Of a stretch of DNA of 53,234 nucleotides, positions 1 to 8,191 are shown piece after piece. The number at the start of each line of letters is the position of its first letter. The first letter of the stretch is position 1. Origin of the DNA: Akkermansia muciniphila (lineage in GTDB: Bacteria; Verrucomicrobiota; Verrucomicrobiia; Verrucomicrobiales; Verrucomicrobiaceae); the NCBI GenBank assembly GCA_945882215.1, contig CAMCWM010000013.1:1-53234 (forward strand). Reading direction: 5' to 3'. Made by a program: the position numbers and the translations under genes. A model generated the notes under the pieces. It was not told the origin of the DNA. It saw only the letters and a list, made by a program, of their open reading frames with translations, and did not search any database.

Positions 1-431
1 GGTTCCAGGCCATAATAGCGCATCATCGTGGCCAGACGCCCGCGGTCGGAATAAGCCGCCACATTGGAAGTGTTGAACTTGGGAGCGGCATTGAATTTTT
101 CCTTGCTCATGTCCAGTCGTGCCACCTGCGCGTTTTTATCCAGAATGAGGGCACGGGGTGGCACGGACGTTGTCTTTCCGCCAAAACCCAAAAAACCACC
201 GCTTGTGGTCACGACCACCTCAACCAGGCGCGCATTGAGCAGGTCAGCGGTGATGAATTTGATTTTGCCCAGCCTGACATTCTGAAGGTTCCAGACTTCC
301 AGACCGATGAGTTCGGTGACATCCTCGGTGGCGCGGAAGACATCCACGTTGGCTGGTGCAGGCCCCCGAGCTTGCAGGGAGAAAGATGTGGCGGCGAGGG
401 CGATGGTGGTCAGTAGTGATTTTAGTTTCAT
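1..431 (-). CDS. PRC-barrel-like secreted protein, C-terminus missing
   Basis: The ATG at 431-429 opens a frame that runs off the left edge (143 codons visible). The first about 23 residues form a signal peptide ending near LQA-RG. The mature part has phrases such as 'LIGLEVWNLQNVRLGKI' and 'ALILDKNAQVARLDMSKEKF', which resemble the small beta-barrel of PRC-barrel proteins, where a 'G..V.N..g..lG.i' pattern repeats. Such periplasmic proteins are common in verrucomicrobia and planctomycetes, and their ligand is usually unknown. The family assignment rests on pattern similarity only. The 3' end lies outside the window, so length and C-terminal domains cannot be judged. Confidence 0.7.
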   Translation of the reverse strand, partial: MKLKSLLTTIALAATSFSLQARGPAPANVDVFRATEDVTELIGLEVWNLQNVRLGKIKFITADLLNARLVEVVVTTSGGFLGFGGKTTSVPPRALILDKNAQVARLDMSKEKFNAAPKFNTSNVAAYSDRGRLATMMRYYGLE

Positions 432-539
432 AAAGTTGCTATCTTGTGCCTGCACGAAGCCACGTGTGGTTGCGCCATCTATTGCGGTGGCCAAGCGGCA
501 TCTCGATACCGGATTATAGGCGCGGAAACGCTGTTGAAA

Positions 540-599
540 CCATGGGGTGTTCTGCCCACGCATAGCATCTCTTCCTGCTTTGGGGTGAACACCCCATGG
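540..599. repeat. 13-bp perfect inverted repeat, 34-nt loop
   Basis: CCATGGGGTGTTC at 540-552 is exactly mirrored by GAACACCCCATGG at 587-599. It lies between the diverging 431 and 710 genes. No T-run follows on either strand, so it is not a standard terminator. It could be a regulatory dyad, a cruciform or a remnant of a small mobile element. The rest of the 432-709 gap shows no convincing gene. Confidence 0.7.
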
Positions 600-709
600 C
601 ACTCGGGAGGTGCTCGGGCCTATGCTCAGCCCATGAAGACCCATAAGAAGGCGGCTTGAACATGGCACCTCGTTAACCGGTCGGCCAACAACCCAACACT
701 CAGACATTC

Positions 710-853
710 ATGAACATCATCGTCATCTTGCTTATCCTGCTGCTGCTCGGCGGCGGCGGTTACGGCTTCCGTTCTGGCAATCACTACCTGGGTGGCGCGG
801 CCGGCCTCATTGTCATCATTCTCATCGTGCTGCTCGCCACTGGGAGGATTTAG
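710..853 (+). CDS. DUF3309-like 47-aa membrane peptide
   Basis: A short frame from ATG 710 to TAG 851-853 encodes 47 residues. It has a hydrophobic N-terminal helix (MNIIVILLILLLLGGGG), a short polar turn (YGFRSGNHYLGG) and a second hydrophobic helix ending LLATGRI. This layout matches the DUF3309 family of about 50-residue proteins, which have two hydrophobic stretches around a glycine-rich loop and end in '..LLLGRI'. The function of that family is not known. It sits 64 nt upstream of the lipoprotein gene on the same strand and may share its transcript. Confidence 0.75.
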   Translation: MNIIVILLILLLLGGGGYGFRSGNHYLGGAAGLIVIILIVLLATGRI

Positions 854-917
854 CCTCCCCTCTTTTCTATTTCGCGGCCAGTCGTCCGCCCAATCCTCAC
901 CTAAACCCCTCAAACCC

Positions 918-1316
918 ATGAAACTCGCTCATTCCTTGCTCCTCCTCTCGATTCTTGCCGCTCTGTCCATCACCTCCTGTGTCGTCGACCCCGGTTATGC
1001 TGGCGGCGGCTACTCATCCCGCGGTCCTAGCTACGGTCCCAGCTACCGCAGCGGTTACAACACTTACTCGACACTGCCCCCCAACTACTCTGGGTCCGCC
1101 TATTATACTGGAGGCCGCTACTACTCCGGCGGAAATTATCAAACCGGCAGGTACAGCTACCAAGGCAGAACCTACACCAACCGTTACCAACACAACGGAC
1201 AGTACTATTACGGCGGCACCCACGCGCACTATCCGGGCGACGGTCATGACCATAGCCAGCAACGGATTGAAGTCAGCCCTTACGGTTCAACGAGGACGTC
1301 ATACCGCTCATTTTAA
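918..1316 (+). CDS. Tyr/Gly/Ser-rich lipoprotein
   Basis: The frame is open further upstream, but ATG 918 starts a clean lipoprotein signal: MKLAHSLLLLSILAALSITSC, with lipobox I-T-S-C and the lipidated Cys at residue 21. That gives a 132-aa protein. The mature part is low-complexity and very rich in Tyr, Gly and Ser ('GGGYSSRGPSYGPSYRSGY', 'YYTGGRYYSGG'), ending in a His-rich stretch (HAHYPGDGHDHS). Such composition is seen in disordered surface or matrix proteins. No enzymatic domain is visible. It converges with the metallopeptidase gene, and the 29-nt gap between them has no strong terminator. Confidence 0.8.
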   Translation: MKLAHSLLLLSILAALSITSCVVDPGYAGGGYSSRGPSYGPSYRSGYNTYSTLPPNYSGSAYYTGGRYYSGGNYQTGRYSYQGRTYTNRYQHNGQYYYGGTHAHYPGDGHDHSQQRIEVSPYGSTRTSYRSF

Positions 1317-1344
1317 GCATCCACGATCAGCGTCGGTGAAGGCG

Positions 1345-1360
1345 CTCAGGAAGTCCTGAG
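1345..1360. repeat. 7-bp palindrome with 2-nt loop at converging gene ends
   Basis: CTCAGGA-AG-TCCTGAG overlaps the stop of the metallopeptidase gene and lies 28 nt after the lipoprotein stop. It has no T-run, so it is at best a weak RNA hairpin. Confidence 0.3.
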
Positions 1361-2407
1361 TGCCCAAACCTGCGCGAAATGATGCGCCAGACGCAGCTTC
1401 TGCGCCACACGCACCGAGATGACAAACGGATACAACGGCGCTTCGCCGATGCTGTGGGAAATCTCATTCAGCACCGTGGAAAGACACATCCAGCGCTGCA
1501 GCCACGCCAGGAACTCCCCGTCCACGATCCCGTTTTGAGGCAGCATTGCGGGCAGTGTGCCTGCCTCGCCTGGCAGCATCACCAGCGGTAGCGCGATGTG
1601 TTTCACATGAATGCCCAGGCTTTCGCAGGTCTCCAGACCATCCACGATCTGCAAATAGTGTGCCCACGTCTCCGCCCAGTCCTCCCACGGATGTGACGCC
1701 GCGTAGCCGGTGATGAAGCTCTGCTCCCAACCTGCTTGAACGCCGCGCTGGTAGTGCGTGTTGAGTGCCGTGGAGTAGTCCAGCCATTCATCGCCAAAAC
1801 GCTCTCGAAATGCCAGTCGCAGAGGGTTATCCCAGTTGAGGTCCGACAAACAGCGCTGCCAGAGATAATGCGCGCTCTCATGGCGGAAATGCCCCAGCAA
1901 GGTGCGGCTGCTTTCGCCCAGTTGCTGCCGGTTGATCTGCCGGTACGTGTCGTCCGCCTCCTCCAGATTCACTGTGATCACTCCATTGAGATGTCCCGTC
2001 GTCACCGTGGGGTTCGAGAGCGTGCTCACAATGTCAAACGCCAGGCCCGCCTGCGCGTTCACCGATTTTGACGGCAGCGTGATGCCCAGACGCAGCATGG
2101 TGTAAATGAGCCGGCGCTTTGCCATCTCCATGCGTCCCCACAGCGTCAGATTTCGTCCCATGTTCAGGTCCGGGATTGTGCGGTTCATGCTGCAAGCGAC
2201 ACACAGCGTCCCCTTGGCATCCGCAGGCAGCGTCCAGTTGCACACGCCATGCTTCACGCCATTGGCGCAGCGCTTCATCTTGCCGCCGGGACGCAGCCGC
2301 ACCATCAAACCCTGCACGGGATCATACCCCACATCTCCACCGCACTTCAGGCATTTGGAACTGCCGAAGAAAAGCACATTGCCACAGTCACAGGTGAATC
2401 GTTGCAT
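1346..2407 (-). CDS. Zinc-ribbon putative metallopeptidase (DUF2248-like)
   Basis: This 353-aa protein has two parts. Residues 1-75 carry eight cysteines in pairs (C6/C8, C19/C22, C47/C56, C69/C72), a double zinc-ribbon pattern. The catalytic part has HESAH at 176-180, a match to the HExxH zinc-protease motif. It is followed by 'HPWEDWAETWAHYLQIVDG' at 239-257, whose Glu and His are the family's likely third ligand region. This matches the 'putative zinc-binding metallopeptidase' family (PF10005-type), whose substrate is not known. There is no signal peptide, so it is likely cytoplasmic. The ATG at 2407 is the first in frame. Confidence 0.85.
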   Translation of the reverse strand: MQRFTCDCGNVLFFGSSKCLKCGGDVGYDPVQGLMVRLRPGGKMKRCANGVKHGVCNWTLPADAKGTLCVACSMNRTIPDLNMGRNLTLWGRMEMAKRRLIYTMLRLGITLPSKSVNAQAGLAFDIVSTLSNPTVTTGHLNGVITVNLEEADDTYRQINRQQLGESSRTLLGHFRHESAHYLWQRCLSDLNWDNPLRLAFRERFGDEWLDYSTALNTHYQRGVQAGWEQSFITGYAASHPWEDWAETWAHYLQIVDGLETCESLGIHVKHIALPLVMLPGEAGTLPAMLPQNGIVDGEFLAWLQRWMCLSTVLNEISHSIGEAPLYPFVISVRVAQKLRLAHHFAQVWALRTS

Positions 2408-2543
2408 GAAGAAGATGTAGCAGGAACAAAGCCATCTTCCTCTCGCCGCGTTTCACCGCAATGTCATGCGATTGCGCGTCCTTTCAACGGCGCAGCGTGC
2501 CGCTGTGTGGCGTTGGCCGCGTTTTGATTTTGTAGCGGACACT

Positions 2544-5054
2544 TCACCTCGACCGAAACACCTCGCTCATCAAACACTCGACCATCAGCGTCTTGAGCCC
2601 GAGGCCCTGCTTCTTCACTTTTTCCTGGAGGCGGTCGATGACGAAGTCGTCGGCGAGTTCCATGTGGCGGCCGGTGGTGTAGGTGAGGAGCTGGCGGATG
2701 AGGTGGCGAGTGAAATGATCGGCGCGAGTATCGTGAATAATTTTTTTGAAGCCGGCGAAGTCTTGATAGGTCTCGCCGGAGGTGAATTCGCCGGTGGAAT
2801 CTATCTTCGGCGCGGACGTTTTGCTGTTCTTGGGCTTCGGATAGGTGCTGCGCCAGCGACCGATGGGGTCGAAGGTCTCCAAGCTGAAGCCGAGCGGGTC
2901 AATCTTTCGATGACACTCGGCGCAGGCGGCGTCGGCGCGGTGTTTGGCGAGGCGGTCGCGGATGGTGGTGGCGCCGCTGACATCGGGATCAATCGCGGGC
3001 ACGACATCCGGCGGCGGTGGCGGCGGTATGCCGAGGATGTTTTCACTGACCCACACGCCGCGCGTGACGGGTGAGGTCTCGACGCCGTTCGCGCTGACGG
3101 TGAGCACGGCGGCCATGCCGAGCAGGCCACCGCGATGCGTGTTGCCTTTGAGGCTTACTTTCTTGAAGCCATCGGCGAGGCGCAGGGTCTTCGCTTCTGG
3201 TAGTTCGTAGAGTCTGGCGAGTTTCTTGTCCACGAAGGTGTGCTCGGCGTCGATGAACTGCGCGACGGAGCCGTTGTTCTTGAGCAGATCGCGGAAAAAG
3301 AGCCGCGCCTCGGTCTTCATCGAGGTGGGCAGGTCCTCGGCGTAGTAGGCGCGGTAGTTTTCACGCGGCGGGGGCATGCCGCCGAGGTCGCGGAGGTTCA
3401 GCCAGCTATCGAGGAAGCCATTCACGAAGCCGCTGATGCGTTCATCGCTGAGCATGCGTTCGATGTGCTTTTTCAGCTCGGCGTCCTGCGTGAGTTTGCC
3501 GGACTTCGCGGAGGCGAGCAGCGCTTCATCGGGCGGTGTGGCCCAAAGGGCAAAGGAGAGGCGTGTGGCGAGGTCGTGGGGCTTCAGGGCCTTTGCGGAC
3601 TCGTCGGTGATCTCGCTGAGGTAAAGGAAGCTCGGCGAGCAAAGGATCAGCTTCACCGCATCGAGCGCAGCCTGTCGCGGCGTGGCTTTTTCAGTGAGAC
3701 GTTTGTCATAAAGCGCGCGGATGGGCTGACGATCCGCGTCGGTGAGCGGACGGCGATAGGCTTTCTCGGCGAAGGCATTCAGTTGATCGAGCGCTTTGGC
3801 CTCTTGGAAGCCGTCTTTGCCGAACACGGCCACTTCTTCGGCACTGGGCTTTTCGGGCACGGGGCCGTGGATCTTGATCTCGCTGATGCGGATGTGCGGG
3901 AGTTTGCCATCCTTCAAAATGTGCGCACGACCAACGCCGGAGGAGCCGACATCGCCTTTGAACTCGTCTTTGTACTTTTTATTGATCGTGACGACGGAGG
4001 CGCGGGATTCAAAGGGGCCGTTCGGGAAGATGAATCGCGGTGTTTGCCCCGCTTCGAGCCACACACGGAATTTGAACCAAGTGGGCGTGTTGTCCGGCAC
4101 GACGGCGCTGGCGAGCAACGGCTCGATGGACTGCGGGTAATGGATGTGGCCTTTCGTGACATCGCCCGGCACGACGCCGAGGATGAAGGGCTCGGAGAAG
4201 TCGATGCCGAAGATGGCGGGATCGTAATGCGTGTCGCGATGCAGCGCCGTGGCCTCGACCTCGATGTCGTAGAGGCCGGAGACGGGCACGCCTTGCTTGA
4301 AGTCCTCGATGTGGCCGTAGCCGCCCTGGCGCGTGTCGGTGTTCGGCTGCTCGTAGAGATTGAGGTAGCGGTAGTTGAAGGCGCTTTTGTGCGAGCCGCT
4401 GAGCTCCTCGTATTGCACGAAGTGGCTGTTAAACTTCCAATCCTTCGGCCCCACCGCCGGTTTGCCGAGCCGCGTCTCGACGAGGCGATTCGCGGACTGG
4501 AAGTATTGATCGACGAGGAAGCCGGAGGTCACGAGCGACTTGCCGATGGTGTCCATGTGCTGGCTCGTTTTCTCCTTCGGAAAATCCGCCGTGAGGCCCA
4601 GCGTGTCCACGCGCCGGCCAAACAGCACCGCGAGCGTGTTTTCATACTCGCGGCTGGAAAGGCGGCGCATCACCGTGCGGCTGCCGCTGCTCTGAAAACT
4701 CGCCTGCGCGGCCACCGTGCCATCACGCAGCGCCCGGATCATCGCGATCCGCTCGTCGTCCTTCGGCTGCTCCGCTTTCTTCGGCGGCATCTCCTTCAGA
4801 GTGAGCTGATCGATGATGTCACGAGCGTCTATGAGATCGGCGACGGACTTCAACGGCAGTGCGAATCTCTCAAACGCCCGGTCACCCTTCTGCACATCCG
4901 CGTCATGGCACTCCAGGCAGTATTTGCCGAGGAACTGCTGCACGACCTTCGGGGCGTCGTCGGCGGCGTGGGAAAACGTGGCCGCAAAGGCGAAGCAAAG
5001 TAGCCCTCTCGCTCCGCGAGAGGAGCGTGGGACGTTGAGAGGAGATTTCGTCAT
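2544..5054 (-). CDS. DUF1592/DUF1588-type secreted cytochrome-like protein
   Basis: The start at ATG 5054 gives an 836-aa product with a signal peptide ending near FSHA-ADD; the open frame further upstream lacks such a signal. CLECH at 46-50 is a CxxCH haem-binding motif (PSCyt1-type). CAECH at about 711-715, followed by 'RKIDPLGFSLETFDPIGRW', is the hallmark of the DUF1588/DUF1585 region. Between them the order fits DUF1587-DUF1595-DUF1592. The family is abundant in planctomycetes and verrucomicrobia and is usually encoded beside a DUF1552 protein, as here. It is inferred to be a periplasmic redox protein of polymer degradation, but no activity is proven. Residues 11-17 are encoded by a REP-like palindrome. 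Confidence 0.93.
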   Translation of the reverse strand: MTKSPLNVPRSSRGARGLLCFAFAATFSHAADDAPKVVQQFLGKYCLECHDADVQKGDRAFERFALPLKSVADLIDARDIIDQLTLKEMPPKKAEQPKDDERIAMIRALRDGTVAAQASFQSSGSRTVMRRLSSREYENTLAVLFGRRVDTLGLTADFPKEKTSQHMDTIGKSLVTSGFLVDQYFQSANRLVETRLGKPAVGPKDWKFNSHFVQYEELSGSHKSAFNYRYLNLYEQPNTDTRQGGYGHIEDFKQGVPVSGLYDIEVEATALHRDTHYDPAIFGIDFSEPFILGVVPGDVTKGHIHYPQSIEPLLASAVVPDNTPTWFKFRVWLEAGQTPRFIFPNGPFESRASVVTINKKYKDEFKGDVGSSGVGRAHILKDGKLPHIRISEIKIHGPVPEKPSAEEVAVFGKDGFQEAKALDQLNAFAEKAYRRPLTDADRQPIRALYDKRLTEKATPRQAALDAVKLILCSPSFLYLSEITDESAKALKPHDLATRLSFALWATPPDEALLASAKSGKLTQDAELKKHIERMLSDERISGFVNGFLDSWLNLRDLGGMPPPRENYRAYYAEDLPTSMKTEARLFFRDLLKNNGSVAQFIDAEHTFVDKKLARLYELPEAKTLRLADGFKKVSLKGNTHRGGLLGMAAVLTVSANGVETSPVTRGVWVSENILGIPPPPPPDVVPAIDPDVSGATTIRDRLAKHRADAACAECHRKIDPLGFSLETFDPIGRWRSTYPKPKNSKTSAPKIDSTGEFTSGETYQDFAGFKKIIHDTRADHFTRHLIRQLLTYTTGRHMELADDFVIDRLQEKVKKQGLGLKTLMVECLMSEVFRSR
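4995..5033 (+). repeat. REP-like hairpin, left arm of an inverted pair
   Basis: Core CCTCTCGC-TCC-GCGAGAGG (5005-5023) is a perfect 8-bp stem preceded by GCAAAGTAGC. The same flank and the GCTCCGC centre recur in the opposite orientation at 5091-5124. This arm lies inside the signal-peptide codons of the DUF1592 gene. Confidence 0.75.
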
Positions 5055-5090
5055 CGAACGGAGAAAACGTGAGGTGTTGGCGAGAGCGTT

Positions 5091-5124
5091 ATGCTCATCT
5101 TGCGGAGCAAGATGGCTACTTTGC
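5091..5124 (-). repeat. REP-like hairpin, right arm of an inverted pair
   Basis: On the minus strand this reads GCAAAGTAGC, then CATCTTGC-TCC-GCAAGATG, then AGCAT. The plus-strand core is 5096-5114. It matches the left arm in flank, stem length and loop, with stem changes that are compensated on both sides (CTCTCGC/GCGAGAG versus ATCTTGC/GCAAGAT). It lies between the DUF1552 gene and the DUF1592 start. Confidence 0.75.
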
Positions 5125-5150
5125 TGGCGCACAGTCGAGGCTGCTCGACA

Positions 5151-6416
5151 TCAAGCAAACCGTCCCGTGCTGCTGCCAAACGAATCCGTCTCCACACCCA
5201 TCTTCTGGGCGATATCGACGAAGAGATTGCACAGCGGCACCTTGTTGATGCCTTCGCGCGGCACTTCGCGGAATTCGCCGTGCTTGTAGCCGCCGCCGGC
5301 GAGGAGGATGGGCAGGTCGGAGTTTTTGTGGGAATTGCCATCGCCCATGCCGCTGCCAAACATCACGGTGGTGGAGTCGAGCAGCGTGCGCTCGCCGTCG
5401 TTCATCTTCGCGAGACGGGCCACGAACTTGCCGAAGTGCTCGATCTGATACTTCTCCAGCGCGATGAGGCTGGCGATGGACTCGGGGTCGTTGCCGTGAT
5501 GAGAGAGGCCGTGCCAGTCCTTCTTGATGCCGAGATGCTGCGGCATGAAGTCGCCGCCGATCTCCAGCGTGGCGATGCGGGTGCTGTCCGACTGCAAGGC
5601 GAGCGCGATCATCTCATACAGCAGCGGCAGATCTTCCACGGCGTTGCGGTTCGCAGGCTTTTCAAAGGGTGCTTTCGGCTTCGGCTGGTTCGTCCAGCGC
5701 TGGCGCAGTTCCAGGCGCTTTTCCACATCGCGCACGGAGGTCAGGTATTCGTCGAGCTTGTCCTTGTCCTCCTTGTTGACCTGCTTCGAGAGGCGGTTCG
5801 CTTCGTCCAAAACGGAATCGAGGATGGAGGCCTGCACCTGGTTTTCCTGCGCTCGACGTGCCTGGCGCTCCTTCGAGTCGGTCACGAAGAGTTTTTCAAA
5901 CAACTCCGCTGGATTCGTGACTGGCGGCACACGCACGCCCGACTTTGTCCAAGCAATCTGGCAGCCACCATGAATGCCACCTTCCGAGCCCACCGTGAGC
6001 GATGGAAACCGCGTCTCAAAGCCCACCTCGTCCGCGAGGAACTGATCAATGGTCACATTGCCATCCGGCCGATTTTGCGCCTCGGAGTTCAGCACGCCCG
6101 AGAGGAACGAATGCACCGCAAAGTGCCCGCCCTTCACGCCGTGATCGAGACCGCGCAAAATAGTCATCTTGTCGCGAACGTCCCAAATCGGCTCCAGCAG
6201 CGTGGTCTTCTCGTAATTCCGGCCCTGAGTCGTGGGGAAAAGGCTCTTCGTCTGGTAGCCGAGCAGGTTCCCAATCGCCACAAAGCGCCGTGCGCCCATG
6301 CCCGCACCTTTTGCCGCCTGGACGGAGCCGCCCACGGTCTTGGCCATGAGCGAGGACATTCCCGGCAGCGCGAGGGTGGAGCCGAGAGAACTGAGGAGGA
6401 AGCGACGACGATTCAT
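5151..6416 (-). CDS. DUF1552 secreted protein
   Basis: ATG 6416 (MNRRRFLLSSLGSTLALPG) is preferred over the upstream open frame because it begins a twin-arginine-type leader. The product is 421 aa. Phrases such as 'DKMTILRGLDHGVKGGH', 'TIDQFLADEVG', 'VMFGSGMGDGNSHKNSDLP' and 'GGGYKHGEFR' are typical of DUF1552, a family distantly related to DUF1501 and the alkaline-phosphatase/sulfatase fold. The usual partner is a DUF1592 protein, which follows 96 nt downstream on the same strand. It is probably exported folded by Tat to the periplasm. The reaction is unknown. Confidence 0.93.
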   Translation of the reverse strand: MNRRRFLLSSLGSTLALPGMSSLMAKTVGGSVQAAKGAGMGARRFVAIGNLLGYQTKSLFPTTQGRNYEKTTLLEPIWDVRDKMTILRGLDHGVKGGHFAVHSFLSGVLNSEAQNRPDGNVTIDQFLADEVGFETRFPSLTVGSEGGIHGGCQIAWTKSGVRVPPVTNPAELFEKLFVTDSKERQARRAQENQVQASILDSVLDEANRLSKQVNKEDKDKLDEYLTSVRDVEKRLELRQRWTNQPKPKAPFEKPANRNAVEDLPLLYEMIALALQSDSTRIATLEIGGDFMPQHLGIKKDWHGLSHHGNDPESIASLIALEKYQIEHFGKFVARLAKMNDGERTLLDSTTVMFGSGMGDGNSHKNSDLPILLAGGGYKHGEFREVPREGINKVPLCNLFVDIAQKMGVETDSFGSSTGRFA

Positions 6417-6550
6417 GAGGGAATTTGGGGGTGAAAAAACGAAGGGAAACAGCCCTTTGTTGCAGCACACAACAAGCCAGAACCGCCCTGATCCTCCAAC
6501 ACCGGCGGGGACTGTTCAGACCATCGGAAGAAGGAGACAATGACTTCTCG

Positions 6551-8146
6551 TCAGGCAATTCGTCCCTTCAACGGCACACGCGCATCCTTCGCTTTCGGAT
6601 TCATCGCGGTGATGCTGTTGAGGAAGCTGATCGTGACTTGCTCACCGTCGAACTTGCAGGTCAGCGTGTCGCTGTGCGGCGTTTCGTAGTAGCGCCAGGT
6701 CATCACGAGCGTGCTGTCATCCATCCACGTCGCGCTGGCGGCGATTTTGGAAAGCACGGCGCTCTTCGGCTTGCCGCCGGAGATGAGACGTGGCGGTGTG
6801 CCTGGGAAGGTGGCCGCGGTCCGATTCCAGCCGGAAAGGCCGCAAATGATGCGATGAGCGTCTGCGACGAACGTGCAGGTGTCACCCGCGAACTCGAAAC
6901 CGACCTCGGCGAGGCCGAGATCGTTCCCGGCCAGCTTGTAGCGGCGGTTTTTCGCCAGCGGTGATGTCTTGGAGCCGGAAGGCGGCGAAAGCTTCAGGTC
7001 TTTAAGGCGCTGTTGAAGCTCCAAGATCGGATCACCGGGGTATGCTGGGGTGAAGTCTGTACCCCCCAACTTTGGCCGGGGTGGTGTTTCTCCAAAAGCG
7101 GGCAGCATATGCTTCCACACGAGATCAATCTGCCCCTGCATGTTTTTGTTCTCGCTCGTCATCACGATCACGGCGTCCTGATCCGGCAAAACGATCGTGA
7201 ACTGGCCGAACGCGCCATCGCCGCGATACGCGGTGCCCTGGCAGCGCCAGAACTGGTAGCCGTAGCCTTGCAGCCAGTCGTTCTTCGCCTTCGGACGGTC
7301 CGGTTTGTCGCCGCCGGGCTGCTGGATGTGGAACCGCGTCGCCTCCTCGATCCACGCGGCGGGGAGAAGCTGCTTACCGTTCCATTTCCCCTTTTGCAGC
7401 AGGAACTGGCCGAATTTCGCCATGGCCTCCGTCTGGATGCTCAGGCCCCAGCCGCCGGTGCTGATGCCGCGCGGGCAGGATTCCCACCGCATGCCGGAAA
7501 TGCCAAGTGGCTCAAACAAACGCGGGGTGAGATAATCGAGCACCGTCTGCCCCGTGACCTTTTGCACGATGGCGGAGCACATGTAGGTGGCGGCGCTGTT
7601 GTACATGAACTGCGTGCCCGGCGGGTGCGCGATGTTCTGTGCGAGGAAGGTGCGCACCCAGTTCTCCTCCTTCACCACGGTCTGAGTCGGCTCCTTCTCA
7701 TTGCCGGTGGACATGGTGAGCAGGTCCTTCACGCGCATGGCCGCGAGGTTGTCACTGATCTTTACAGGCAGTTCGTCCGGGAAAAACGACACCACTTTGT
7801 CCTCCACGCTCATCTTTCCTTCCGCCACGGCGAAACCGACCGCGGTCGAGGTGAAGCTCTTGCTCATCGAGTACATCGTGTGGACGAACTCCGGCCCGTA
7901 CGGCTCCCACCAGCCTTCCGCGATGACTTTGCCATGCCGCAGCACCATGAGGCTGTGCAGCTCGAACTTCTCCCGCTCCACCGCGTCGAGGAAATCGAGG
8001 ATGCCCTGCACCGACACGCCCTCCGCCTCCGGCAGGCCGCGCGCAAGCCTGACGTTGGCCGCCGCCCCGGCATGGATTTTCGGAATGCACAGGCTGAACG
8101 AGGCGAGGCTGGCGTGCTTGAGGAAGGAGCGGCGGGAGGGAGACAT
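6551..8146 (-). CDS. Serine hydrolase, beta-lactamase/DD-peptidase fold
   Basis: This 531-aa protein starts with a Tat-like leader (RRSFLKHASLASFSL). The nucleophile motif SxxK is S93-M-S-K96 ('MYSMSKSF'), and the second motif YxN-type is Y182-N-S ('QFMYNSAATY'), both at the spacing of class C beta-lactamase-like hydrolases. A C-terminal extension of about 150 residues after the catalytic domain is beta-rich and unassigned. This fold covers esterases, peptidases and beta-lactamases, so the substrate cannot be told. It lies in a leftward run of exported proteins, 134 nt before the DUF1552 start. Confidence 0.9.
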   Translation of the reverse strand: MSPSRRSFLKHASLASFSLCIPKIHAGAAANVRLARGLPEAEGVSVQGILDFLDAVEREKFELHSLMVLRHGKVIAEGWWEPYGPEFVHTMYSMSKSFTSTAVGFAVAEGKMSVEDKVVSFFPDELPVKISDNLAAMRVKDLLTMSTGNEKEPTQTVVKEENWVRTFLAQNIAHPPGTQFMYNSAATYMCSAIVQKVTGQTVLDYLTPRLFEPLGISGMRWESCPRGISTGGWGLSIQTEAMAKFGQFLLQKGKWNGKQLLPAAWIEEATRFHIQQPGGDKPDRPKAKNDWLQGYGYQFWRCQGTAYRGDGAFGQFTIVLPDQDAVIVMTSENKNMQGQIDLVWKHMLPAFGETPPRPKLGGTDFTPAYPGDPILELQQRLKDLKLSPPSGSKTSPLAKNRRYKLAGNDLGLAEVGFEFAGDTCTFVADAHRIICGLSGWNRTAATFPGTPPRLISGGKPKSAVLSKIAASATWMDDSTLVMTWRYYETPHSDTLTCKFDGEQVTISFLNSITAMNPKAKDARVPLKGRIA

Positions 8147-8191
8147 TGCGACCAGCCTACAATGAGCGGACGCGCTCGAACAAGCGTCGTT

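Noticed and set aside
3240..5003. 587-codon plus-strand open frame
   Set aside because: It is antisense to the DUF1592 gene, whose CxxCH and DUF1588 motifs are clear. Its translation has no recognisable domain and is Arg/Ala/Glu-rich, as expected of a GC-rich shadow.
5091..6434. 447-codon plus-strand open frame
   Set aside because: It mirrors the DUF1552 gene and has no motif of its own.
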